Source: Myxococcus qinghaiensis
Lineage (GTDB): Bacteria > Myxococcota > Myxococcia > Myxococcales > Myxococcaceae
Assembly: GCF_024198215.1 (NCBI RefSeq)
Contig: NZ_JAKCFA010000016.1
Span: forward strand, 218,302-282,301
Reading direction: 5' to 3'
Length of the DNA: 64,000 nucleotides
Shown: piece by piece, positions 47,731 to 55,700 of the stretch
Layout: the number at the start of each line of letters is the position of its first letter
How positions within the stretch are numbered: position 1 is the stretch's first letter
Position numbers and translations under genes: made by a program
Notes under the pieces: model-generated
Database searches by the model: none
Told to the model about the DNA's origin: nothing
Seen by the model: only the letters and a program-made list of their open reading frames with translations

Positions 47731-48552
47731 CTAGTGGGCGGACTGAACGCCAACCGTGCGGCCGTTGAGCGGCTGCACCGGACGGTTGTTCGGGTTGATG
47801 TGCGGAATCCGCTCGAACGCGGCGATCTGCGCGTCGGACATCTGGATGGGATTCTTCATCACGAACCACTGGAGCCCCTCGCTGCAGGGGGGCGTGGTGA
47901 GCGAGCCCGCGTACTGGAAGAAGGCGCGGTTGAAGGGCAGGAGCGCGCTGGCGTTGATGAGCGCGCCCGCCGGAGCGCTCTCCTCGCCCTCGTGCCGGGG
48001 CAGGTGGCGGAAGGCGGTGAACAGCGCCGCGTTCAGGAAACCCTCCTCGATGAGGACGCCCACGACGGCCTTGGGCGTGCCATTGGCGTCCGTGTGCACC
48101 AGGTGCACCTCGAGCGGATAGCTCACGCCGTCCTTGGTGTGCTCACTGGGGGTGTGGAAGTGGAACTGCGCGAGCTTGTACTCGTTGGCGCCGACGGTGA
48201 TGGTGCTGCCCGCGTCATAGTTGAACACCACGGTGTGGCCATTGTTGACCATGCGCACCCGGCTGGTGCCGTAGTGGAAGCTGGGCGCCGCCACGTTGGT
48301 GTGCGCGGAGCCCGACGTGGACAGCGCCACGGGGGACTGCTGCACGCCCGTGGAGCACATCGCCGCGCCGGCGACCTCGTCCCAGTGCTCGGGGCTCAGC
48401 GTCTGCGCATAGCCCCAGTGAGCCTCCTCGCTGCTCGTGGCGGCGGAGGATTGTCGATGTGTGTCATTGGCGAGAGCAGCCGAGCTCAGGCACAGGGAGG
48501 TCATCAACGCGCCCTGGAGGGCGCGCACGGAAACAGTTCGGATGAGTGACAT
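47731..48552 (-). CDS. Alpha-class carbonic anhydrase
   Basis: A 273-residue exported zinc enzyme interconverting CO2 and bicarbonate in the periplasm. The signal peptide ends near SAALA. HWGYAQTLSPEHW and CSTGVQQSPVAL are the family start; the zinc ligands are the two His of FHFHTPSEH and the His of EVHLVH; SLTTPPCSEGLQWFVM is the conserved substrate-pocket segment. The two Cys (C in GAAMC and TTPPC) match the usual disulfide. It is monocistronic, with an AT-rich upstream region. Confidence 0.95.
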   Translation of the reverse strand: MSLIRTVSVRALQGALMTSLCLSSAALANDTHRQSSAATSSEEAHWGYAQTLSPEHWDEVAGAAMCSTGVQQSPVALSTSGSAHTNVAAPSFHYGTSRVRMVNNGHTVVFNYDAGSTITVGANEYKLAQFHFHTPSEHTKDGVSYPLEVHLVHTDANGTPKAVVGVLIEEGFLNAALFTAFRHLPRHEGEESAPAGALINASALLPFNRAFFQYAGSLTTPPCSEGLQWFVMKNPIQMSDAQIAAFERIPHINPNNRPVQPLNGRTVGVQSAH

Positions 48553-48878
48553 GGGTGTGGATTCCTTGTTGCATACAGGCGTCCGACACCCGTGGGGCCT
48601 CTCCGGCTCACGCCAGATACGGCCCCAGCATCAAGCGGGGTTCATGGGTGTCGTGCCGTTGCCGGCACCTGCGTCTCGGGTTGGGTCCCGTAGTTAACCC
48701 ATCCGGAATTATTCGGAATGTTTTGAAATAATGTGAAATGAAACAGCAATGTGACACCGCACCGCGCAAAGACTCTCATTTTCTCGTGGCGCGGTGCGCT
48801 GGCGGAAATGAAAAAGGGCCGCGGACACCTGGGTGTCCGCGGCCCCGCTGCTTCAGGTCGGGTGAGGCGGGAATGCGC
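48553..48878. other. Intergenic region with tandem hairpins
   Basis: 326 bases without a supported gene. It holds the carbonic anhydrase promoter region, an AT-rich stretch (48704-48750) with repeats CGGAAT and TGAAAT, a 10-bp inverted repeat (CGCACCGCGC 48758-48767 with GCGCGGTGCG 48789-48798), and the strong terminator at 48816-48845. A small RNA is possible but not shown. Confidence 0.5.
48816..48845 (-). terminator. Strong intrinsic terminator of DUF4331 operon
   Basis: A perfect 14-bp stem (GGGCCGCGGACACC with GGTGTCCGCGGCCC) with a two-base tip. On the minus strand it is followed by TTTTTCATTT. It lies 33 bases past the small lipoprotein stop and is the clearest terminator in the window. 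Confidence 0.85.
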
Positions 48879-49187
48879 TCAGGGTTGGAAGAACGCCGGG
48901 GCGAACGCGTCCGCGGGCGCGCTGTCCACGAGGTTCTTGTCGTCGAGCGTCACCGGCGTCGTGGTGTCAGAGGTCTGGTTGATGACCAGGTCCCTGACGA
49001 AGGCGGTGAACTCCACGCCCGCATCCGTTCCGGCATCCGTCCCGGCGTCGGTGCCGGCGTCCGTGTTCGTTCCCGCGTCCCGATGGGGCGGGAAGGGCGG
49101 CGGGTCGTGGTCGTCGTTGGTGCATCCCGTGTAGGCGAGGACGGTGCCAAGGACGGCGACACAGGCCACTGCTCGGAGCGTGCTCAT
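48879..49187 (-). CDS. Small lipoprotein with TDAG repeats
   Basis: A 102-residue lipoprotein. The ATG at 49187 lies four bases past the DUF4331 stop and begins MSTLRAVACVAVLG, with a lipobox ending LAYTGC at Cys20. After an acidic Pro-rich stretch come four or five TDAG units (12-bp DNA repeats, about 49020-49080), then a folded-looking C-terminus with FTAFVRDLVINQTSDTTTP. An in-frame extension into the upstream gene is rejected. It is the last gene of the TPR/HupE/DUF4331 operon. The function is unknown. Confidence 0.75.
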   Translation of the reverse strand: MSTLRAVACVAVLGTVLAYTGCTNDDHDPPPFPPHRDAGTNTDAGTDAGTDAGTDAGVEFTAFVRDLVINQTSDTTTPVTLDDKNLVDSAPADAFAPAFFQP

Positions 49188-49191
49188 GGGC

Positions 49192-50718
49192 TCACGTCCC
49201 GTCGCCGTTGGCACCCGCCTGGGGCGTGGTGAGGTAGGGGAAGACGGCGTCGAACTGGGAGGCATCCTGGAGCACCGCGTCGTGGAACGGGAGGTTGCGC
49301 GAGGGGGCCTGCGTGTCGTTCGCGAGCAGGTAGCCCATGGCCACGCGCAGCGCCACGTCCACCACGTCGTCGCCGGGCCGGCGACCGTTGGGGAAGCCCG
49401 CCGGGTCACACCCGGGGTTGTTCAGGGTGAGCTGGCCGTTGACGAAGCACGCGGCGGCGCCCAGGTTGTTCTGCCCGGCCTTCGCCGTGGCGGGCAGCGC
49501 GGTGTTGAGCCGCTGCATCTCCGCGGTGGACCCGTTCGCATTCACGTTGGCTACACCGGTGAGGAAGGCGGCCACCAGGTCCGCGCGCGGGAAGACAGTG
49601 GGCGCCCTCACGCCATCCTCCTTGAAGAGCAGCTCCAGGATGGCGGGCAGCGTGGGATGGGTGACGTAGTCGGCGAACTGGGCGTCGTCCTTCGGCTGGC
49701 TGGCGTTGAAGCGGTCCTTGTCCTTGATGCCGATGACGACCTCGTTGACCAGCGGCATGCCCAGGCGGCTCACCTGCGTCCACGCGCCACCCTCGCGGGA
49801 GGGCGCCGTGTACGAGGCAGTGGGGTTGATGGCGCGCGCCTGACGGACGCTGGTGGAGGTCCATGCGCCGATGACGTCCTGGGTGCCCGCCTTGAGGCAG
49901 GAGATGGGAATCTCGAGCGCCAGCGTGGTGATGTTCTTCTTCGCCAGTGGATTGGGCACGGCGTCGCGCTTGCTCGGGTCGATGATGACCGCCGCCGGCG
50001 CGTTCACCAGGTCGAACACGGGGCCCAGGTTCACCGCGAAGGGCTCGCGGCGCTGGCCCACGAACAGCTTCGCGGTGCCGGTGCAGCCGGGGATGTTGAC
50101 GTTGTGGATGTGCTGGCGGGCGTAGGCCTCGTACGTGGCGGCGTTGCCCAGCGACTTGGTGCCCACGTAGTCCGCGGGCTTTGCGAAGACGGCGGCGCCG
50201 CCCGCGGTGTTCGTCACGTCCTGTCCGGCCGCCGCGCGGCGGGGGCCTCGGACGAGCTTGACGGTGTAGTTCTCCTGGACGGTCTGCGCGCTCCGGTCCG
50301 CCGCGGTGATGGCCCCCACGTTGGTGAAGGGCACCGACACGCTCTTGGTGTTGCCAGCCGGACCCACGTTCAGGGTGATGCCGTTGGCGCCGTTCAGGGT
50401 GTTGGTGAAGCGGAACTGGAAGGTGAGGTCCTCGATGGCGTCCCCGGTGTTGTCGACGTGGATTTCGTAGAGGGCGTCCGGGTCCAGCGAGAAGTAGTTG
50501 GGGCCGCCGTACGCGTCCTGGAGGGGCAGGTAGTTGGCGATGAGGGTGACGAAGTCCCCCCGGTCCGGCTCATAGCTGCGGAACATGTAGAAGTCGGTGG
50601 CGTCGACCTTGGGCATCCGGGTGATGAAGGGGGCTTCACGGTGGCTGGAGGCCTGGGCGGTGGGTACGAGAAGCGCCGCCGCGAGCGCCAGCGCGCTCGC
50701 GAGTTGTCGTCTTGGCAT
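49192..50718 (-). CDS. DUF4331 domain exported protein
   Basis: A 508-residue exported protein. The ATG at 50718 opens a signal peptide ending AQASSHREAPF; the SSHREAP start of the mature protein is the DUF4331 hallmark, followed by TDFYMFRSYEP, PLQDAYGGPNYFSLDP and PISCL. Late motifs include RLGMPLVNEVVIG and GFPNGRRPGDDVVD, also family-specific. The function is unknown. Genes of this family often sit with HupE-like and TPR lipoproteins, as here. The 105-base gap to the upstream HupE gene could hold a separate promoter. Confidence 0.9.
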   Translation of the reverse strand: MPRRQLASALALAAALLVPTAQASSHREAPFITRMPKVDATDFYMFRSYEPDRGDFVTLIANYLPLQDAYGGPNYFSLDPDALYEIHVDNTGDAIEDLTFQFRFTNTLNGANGITLNVGPAGNTKSVSVPFTNVGAITAADRSAQTVQENYTVKLVRGPRRAAAGQDVTNTAGGAAVFAKPADYVGTKSLGNAATYEAYARQHIHNVNIPGCTGTAKLFVGQRREPFAVNLGPVFDLVNAPAAVIIDPSKRDAVPNPLAKKNITTLALEIPISCLKAGTQDVIGAWTSTSVRQARAINPTASYTAPSREGGAWTQVSRLGMPLVNEVVIGIKDKDRFNASQPKDDAQFADYVTHPTLPAILELLFKEDGVRAPTVFPRADLVAAFLTGVANVNANGSTAEMQRLNTALPATAKAGQNNLGAAACFVNGQLTLNNPGCDPAGFPNGRRPGDDVVDVALRVAMGYLLANDTQAPSRNLPFHDAVLQDASQFDAVFPYLTTPQAGANGDGT

Positions 50719-50823
50719 GCGTGTCTCCACACTACGTTGGGGGGCGAGTCCCACCGGCGGGCCCAGACGGCGCCGCGCATCCGGTGGTGCATGTATTACG
50801 GCGGTGCGAGGCGATTGGATGGG

Positions 50824-51948
50824 TCAGAGCGGCAGGACGCTGACGTCCAGGGCCCGCTCCGCGAGCCACACGCAGGCGATGAGGCCGATGGCCGCCGAGC
50901 CGCCGACGAGAATCGCGCGCCGATACACCGTCGCTCCGCGCAGCATGAAGGCGACGGGCAGGAAGACGGCGACACACGCGAGCTGCCCCAGCTCCACGCC
51001 CACGTTGAAGCCCAGCAGCGTCGTGGCGAGCCCCTCGGCGGGCAGGCCCAGGTCGGCGAGCACCGACGCGAAGCCGAAGCCGTGCAGCAGGCCCAGCGCG
51101 AAGGCGACGGCCCAGCGGGTGCCTCGGAGGTAGGGAAAGACGTTGTTGGCCGCCGCGAGGATGACGCTCACCGCGATGGCGGACTCGACGAGCCGGGAGG
51201 GCAGCGCCACCAGCCCGAGCGCGGCGATGCTCAGCGTGAGCGAGTGGGCCACGGTGAAGGCCGAGACGACCTTCACGACGTCCCGCAGCGCGGGGCCGAA
51301 CTGGTCCACGGGCTCCCATCCGCCCTCGGGTGAGCGCTTCAGGACGGAGGGCAAGAGCAGCGCCAGCAGGAACAGCAGGTGGTCCAGGCCCGCCCAGATG
51401 TGTTCGATTCCAGAGAGCACCATGCCGCCGAAGTGGCTCCACGCGGACAGGTTCGCCAGCGGCACGTCCACGGTGTGGTGGGACGCGGAGAGCACGAGGG
51501 TGCCCTGGCCCTGTCCGCCGTCCACCTGGATGATGCCTCGGTGCTGCGGGTCGCGGTCGAACAGGAGCGTGTAGTCCAGCGTCAGCGCGGAGGGCTGGGT
51601 GGAGCAGGCCGCCTGGAAGTCGAGCACCGCATAGGCCCCGTCGGAGTGCCGCGCCACGCGAAGCTCGCCCTCGGGGGTGGTGGGGCAGGGCGCGCCGGCC
51701 GTGCCCACGGACAGCCGCGAGAGGACGTGACGGATGATGTCCTGCTGTCGGGTGCGCACCTCGCCCCAGGCCAGGGCGCCGTCTCCATTGGAGTCGAGGC
51801 CCAGCACCGCGTCGAGGTCCCTGAGCGCCACGTCCCAGCGGCCCGTGAAGCCGTGTGGGGCGCGTTCCAGGCGCAGGTAGCTGTCGCTCGGCTTGTGGGC
51901 CAGGGCCACGGAGGGGAGCAGCACGAGCAGGGCGAGGAAGCGATTCAT
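50824..51948 (-). CDS. HupE/UreJ-like membrane protein with EF-hand
   Basis: A 374-residue membrane protein. The signal peptide (to VALA) is followed by HKPSDSYLRLE, an extracytoplasmic domain (about 20-190) with an EF-hand loop DSNGDGALAWGEV. The C-terminal half has six or so membrane segments of the HupE/UreJ_2 family, starting IEHIWAGLDHLLFLLALLLP. HupE/UreJ relatives are linked to nickel or other metal transport, but this subgroup is uncharacterised. The ATG overlaps the upstream TPR gene stop (ATGA). Confidence 0.88.
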   Translation of the reverse strand: MNRFLALLVLLPSVALAHKPSDSYLRLERAPHGFTGRWDVALRDLDAVLGLDSNGDGALAWGEVRTRQQDIIRHVLSRLSVGTAGAPCPTTPEGELRVARHSDGAYAVLDFQAACSTQPSALTLDYTLLFDRDPQHRGIIQVDGGQGQGTLVLSASHHTVDVPLANLSAWSHFGGMVLSGIEHIWAGLDHLLFLLALLLPSVLKRSPEGGWEPVDQFGPALRDVVKVVSAFTVAHSLTLSIAALGLVALPSRLVESAIAVSVILAAANNVFPYLRGTRWAVAFALGLLHGFGFASVLADLGLPAEGLATTLLGFNVGVELGQLACVAVFLPVAFMLRGATVYRRAILVGGSAAIGLIACVWLAERALDVSVLPL

Positions 51949-53156
51949 GGCGCTGCCTCCTTGAGGCGCGTGGCGAGGGCGAGCAGTCCGGGGTCTTCGC
52001 AGGCGATGGCCTCGAGCCAGGCGAGGGCGGGCTTCGCCGCATCGGGTGCGCCGGCGGCGAGCGCGGACTCCAGCAGGATGCGCACGTCCCAGGGCTCGCG
52101 CTGCACCTCCCAGTTGGCCCGTGCGAGCGTCAGCGCCTTGTTCGCGTCCTTCTCCACGTGCAGCGCGAACCGCGCCTCTTCCCGTCCGTGCAGGGTGTCT
52201 CCCCGCAGCCGGCTGGCCGCGTAGCGCGAGGCCAGCTCGGTGGTGAGCGCCCCGGCCTCCGTCGAGCCCAGCGCCGTCTCGGCGAGCACGCGGCGCAGCA
52301 GGTGGCCGTCATCGGTGGCGTGGTCCTTCATCAGCCGCGAGGCCTCGGCCGGCCGGTTCAAGTCCAGCAGCAGGTCCGCGAGCGCCGCGCGGGTGTACGC
52401 ATCCTCCGGGTCGGCCGCGAGCGCCTGCGCATAGAGCAGCTCCGCGCGTCGCGAGTCTCCCGAGCGAGCAGCGGCCTCGCCCAGGGTGGACAGCGCCCAG
52501 GCCTGCTCCTCAGGGCTGCCCAGGGCCCCGCGTCGGGACATGGCCTCGGAGAGCCGCGCATAGGCGCGCCCCGAGTGACCCGCGACGCTGTCCACCTGCG
52601 CGCGGCACACGGCGGCGGTGAGCGCTCCGGCGAGGGTGTCCAGCGGCGCGCAGCTTTTCTCCGCCTCCGCGTGCCGGCCCCGGACACCCAGCACCACGGC
52701 GCGCGTCAGCCAGGCCTGGGCGTCTCTCGGGTCCTCGCGCACGGCGGCGTCCAGGTCCGCGAGGGCCGCGTCGAACTCGTGGCGGCTCTGGCGCAGGGTG
52801 GCGCGCAGCAGGAGGACCTCGTGCGGCGGCTGGGGCTCGTCCCACCAGGGCGCGAGCGCGGCCTGAGCCCACCCGAGGTGCCGTGGGTCTCCCCGAGCGC
52901 GTCCCTCCTTCAGCTCCAGGCGAGCCAGCCGCACGGCCAGCTCCAGCTGACGAGGCCGGGCGTCCAGCTCCTGCCGCAGGGCCGCGCGCTCGCGAGCGCG
53001 GGCGTCGGTCGCCCGGGCGGGCACCTGCTCCAGGACCTCCGTGTCGCTTGGGGGCGTGAAGGGCGCGGACGCGGTGTCGGGTCCCCGGCTGCAACCACAG
53101 GCCAGTGCGAGCACGACACCCAGGACGCTGTGACGGGGCCGCATGACGGAGTGCAT
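51945..53156 (-). CDS. TPR-repeat lipoprotein
   Basis: A 403-residue lipoprotein, first gene of the operon. AAGGAGG lies six bases before the ATG at 53156. A hydrophobic stretch ends ALACGC, giving a lipobox. The rest is helical TPR repeats, for example LRATLRQSRHEFDAALADLD and YAQALAADPEDAYTRAALAD. It is likely a scaffold for the downstream HupE and DUF4331 proteins in the envelope; that partnership is inferred from operon structure. The 228-base divergent gap to the next gene shows no further coding sequence. Confidence 0.85.
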   Translation of the reverse strand: MHSVMRPRHSVLGVVLALACGCSRGPDTASAPFTPPSDTEVLEQVPARATDARARERAALRQELDARPRQLELAVRLARLELKEGRARGDPRHLGWAQAALAPWWDEPQPPHEVLLLRATLRQSRHEFDAALADLDAAVREDPRDAQAWLTRAVVLGVRGRHAEAEKSCAPLDTLAGALTAAVCRAQVDSVAGHSGRAYARLSEAMSRRGALGSPEEQAWALSTLGEAAARSGDSRRAELLYAQALAADPEDAYTRAALADLLLDLNRPAEASRLMKDHATDDGHLLRRVLAETALGSTEAGALTTELASRYAASRLRGDTLHGREEARFALHVEKDANKALTLARANWEVQREPWDVRILLESALAAGAPDAAKPALAWLEAIACEDPGLLALATRLKEAAP

Positions 53157-53384
53157 TGCCCCTCCTTACGGCCCTGTGTCGTCCCTGGATTTCACGCCGA
53201 TTATCGGAGGGGTGCGCCGGAGGGCTCCGTGTCGACTGGGGCGGGTGACCGGGGACTCCGCCGCGCTCCGTATGCCTCATGGGCCCGCCGCTGCCCATGT
53301 GCCGGCTCTCGAGAGGGGGCCGGGTCCCTTGTCCTGGCGCCTTGTGTCATAAACGACGGCGCCCTGCCTCTTGGAGCTTTGTTC

Positions 53385-54395
53385 TTGAGACTCTCATCCC
53401 TCCTCGCCAAAGACGGCCTCCAGCGATTGCCCGCCCGTGTCCGAAGGCGGCTCGCTTTGGAGGCGCGGCGGCTGGTGATGATGGGTGTCACCAGGGTTCC
53501 GCCCCTGAGGAGCGGGCTGGAGCTGCTGAGCTTCGAGCTGTCGCTGCTGCTCGCCCAGAAGAGTCAGGACCTGTACGGCGCCAGCTACTACGGCGCCGGA
53601 CGCAACCCGAAAGACCGCGAAGGCAACAGCGGTTACGAGCACTACCGCCGGGACTCCAGCCACGCGAACAAGGCCGCCTATCTGCTGTGGAAGCACTTCG
53701 ACGTGCGCGACTCCTTGGATGCGGGCTGCGCGCTGGGCTTCACGGTGCAGGCGCTGCGGGAGCTGGGCTGGGACGCCAAGGGCAGCGACTTCAGTGACTT
53801 CGCCATCCACCATGCTCCGTGGGACGTGAAGCCGCACCTGTCGCTCGGTGACTTGTCCCAGCGGCTGCCCTTCGACGATGGCCAGTTCGAACTGGTGTCT
53901 GCCTTCGAGACGCTGGAGCACCTGCCGCCGGCCCTGGTGCCTCACGCGATATCGGAGCTGTACCGCGTGACTCGGGGCTTCCTCGTCGTGACGGCGCCGT
54001 CCTTCGGCCCGTGCGGCACGGGGCCGGACGGCTGGTTCGACGGGAAGGTGCGGCCGGAGCGGCTCGCGCACTATCAATCGCTCGGGCCCGACTACACGGG
54101 CCCGGTGCCGGAGGAGGACCTGGCGCGCGACGAATGGGGAAGGCCGCTGGAGGGACATGTCACGATTGCGTCGTTCGCCTGGTGGCGTCGCCAGTTCGAG
54201 TCCGCGGGCTTCGTGCATGCCCCGGTGCTGGAGCAGCGGATGTCCGCGGACATCGAAGCGCTGGGGCTCCGGGGCCTCTGGAACCTGTATGTCCTGCACC
54301 GGCCGGGGGTGGCCTTGCCCTCTCCGGACGTGCGCGCGCCGGAAGAGCAGGCGAGGCTCGCCCGGCGGTGGGACGTGCCGCTGCGCGCGGGCTGA
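53385..54395 (+). CDS. Class I SAM-dependent methyltransferase
   Basis: About 336 residues. The frame is open far upstream, but the conserved protein begins near here; TTG 53385 has GGAG eight bases before it, and ATG 53478 is an alternative. LDAGCALGFTVQALRELGWD is SAM motif I, followed by GSDFSDFAI and VSAFETLEHLPPALV (motif post-II region) and RGFLVVTAPSFGPCG. The C-terminal part has WWRRQFESAGFVHAP, as in glycan or surface-modifying methyltransferases. The substrate is unknown. It converges with the next gene with eight bases between stops. Confidence 0.75.
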   Translation: MRLSSLLAKDGLQRLPARVRRRLALEARRLVMMGVTRVPPLRSGLELLSFELSLLLAQKSQDLYGASYYGAGRNPKDREGNSGYEHYRRDSSHANKAAYLLWKHFDVRDSLDAGCALGFTVQALRELGWDAKGSDFSDFAIHHAPWDVKPHLSLGDLSQRLPFDDGQFELVSAFETLEHLPPALVPHAISELYRVTRGFLVVTAPSFGPCGTGPDGWFDGKVRPERLAHYQSLGPDYTGPVPEEDLARDEWGRPLEGHVTIASFAWWRRQFESAGFVHAPVLEQRMSADIEALGLRGLWNLYVLHRPGVALPSPDVRAPEEQARLARRWDVPLRAG

Positions 54396-54403
54396 GGGCC
54401 GCG

Positions 54404-55699
54404 CTATTCGAACAGGGACAGCTCGGAGATGGGGGCCATCATCGTGCTGGGCTGGGGGTCGCCCACGAAGTTGAAGTACACCGCGCGCAGCCGCACGTAC
54501 CGCACGGGGCCCGCGTCCGCCGCCAGGGGAGCCTCCATGAAGTGGGGTCCCCAGATATGGGAGAGCTGCCCGTCGAAGGGGCTGTCCCACTGCGACTGTT
54601 TCTCGAAGCGCGCCCGCATCATCCAGTGTCGCGACACCGTGTCTTCCTCCGAAATCTTGCGCAACACCGCCAACCGGGTCCACTGCTCGGAGTCCTGACT
54701 CCCCTCCAGCACGAAGCCAGCGGGGGTTGCCTCCTCCGCGCCACGGACGACCACATGGCGAAGCGTCCGTGGCTCGGCGAGCGTGACGACCAGTGACTCC
54801 ACGGGCTTTTCTCCGACAGGGACGGGGTCGAGCTTTCCATCCGTCCACGGACAGCCACCGGGAGGCGAGGGCTGGCACGCGGCGCCTCGACTGACAGGCA
54901 CAAGCCCGCCCGAAGGCAGGGGCAGTTCCTCGGTGCGCCAATCCATGCGGAGCCAGAGCATGGAGGTCTTTCCCCCGAGCGGATAGAAGATGAACTCACC
55001 CAGCGACACCGCGCGAAGCATGACGGTGGGCTCGGCGAAGTCCTCCAGCACGTAGCGGCTCACAGTCAGGAGTGAGCTCGGGAGCCAGGTCCGGAACAGC
55101 ATCTGTCCGCCACTCTGGATGAAGAGCGTGGCTTCGGGCGTCGATGGGAGCAGGGGGATGAAGTTCCCATCGGAGCCGACATCCGAGAAGTACTCGCCAT
55201 TCATCGGGGCCTCCGGCAGGGGGGGCGGCGCGCCAAATGTCACCACGGCACCCTCTGCTTGCGGCGTCACGGTGAGCTGGGAGTCCCAGATGCGCAGCGT
55301 GGGGAGTTCCACATCGTCGTGAAAGATGAAGGACGCGAAGACACCCGCGCCGACCTCGTCCCTCCATGACGTGCGAAAGCGATAGGGCTGGAGTCCGAGG
55401 TTGGGGGTGACGATGGATTCCACGTCGCCGTAGCGCATCTCCAGGAAGAAGTCCCCGCGTGCCTCGGTGGAGACCTCCCCATAGGCGCTGAAGTCCGGCA
55501 GCTCGTACACCAGGTTTGTCTCGCCCTTGGGGTCTCGGTGGATGGTTCGCGCATAGGGAAGGACCCCGCCGCTGACGGGCGTGCCGTCGCGTTGCTCCAG
55601 GCGTCCGTAGACGAAGACGGGGTCATCCTGGAGACGCTCGCAGCCCGAGGCCAGCGGCAGGAGGGAGAGCAATCCCAGACAGAGGTAGGGGTGACGCAT
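54404..55699 (-). CDS. Lipoprotein coupled to TonB-dependent receptor
   Basis: A 431-residue lipoprotein (MRHPYLCLGLLSLLPLASGC, lipobox Cys20). The early part (VYGRLEQRDGTPVSGGVLPY) resembles a carboxypeptidase-regulatory-like beta domain. The C-terminal 150 residues (PVESLVVTLAEPRTLRHVVV, ASGFVLEGSQDSEQW-like GFVLEGSQDSEQWTRLAVL, VRYVRLRAVYFN) look like an F5/8 type C (discoidin) carbohydrate-binding fold. Its ATG is one base after the receptor stop, with AAGGGAG inside the receptor end, so translation is coupled. It is probably a surface partner of the receptor, by analogy with SusCD-type pairs. Confidence 0.75.
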   Translation of the reverse strand: MRHPYLCLGLLSLLPLASGCERLQDDPVFVYGRLEQRDGTPVSGGVLPYARTIHRDPKGETNLVYELPDFSAYGEVSTEARGDFFLEMRYGDVESIVTPNLGLQPYRFRTSWRDEVGAGVFASFIFHDDVELPTLRIWDSQLTVTPQAEGAVVTFGAPPPLPEAPMNGEYFSDVGSDGNFIPLLPSTPEATLFIQSGGQMLFRTWLPSSLLTVSRYVLEDFAEPTVMLRAVSLGEFIFYPLGGKTSMLWLRMDWRTEELPLPSGGLVPVSRGAACQPSPPGGCPWTDGKLDPVPVGEKPVESLVVTLAEPRTLRHVVVRGAEEATPAGFVLEGSQDSEQWTRLAVLRKISEEDTVSRHWMMRARFEKQSQWDSPFDGQLSHIWGPHFMEAPLAADAGPVRYVRLRAVYFNFVGDPQPSTMMAPISELSLFE

Positions 55700-55700
55700 C

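Noticed and set aside
51855..53384. Upstream extension of the methyltransferase frame
   Set aside because: It runs antisense through the TPR lipoprotein and HupE genes and contains only low-complexity Arg/Gly sequence before the conserved methyltransferase region.
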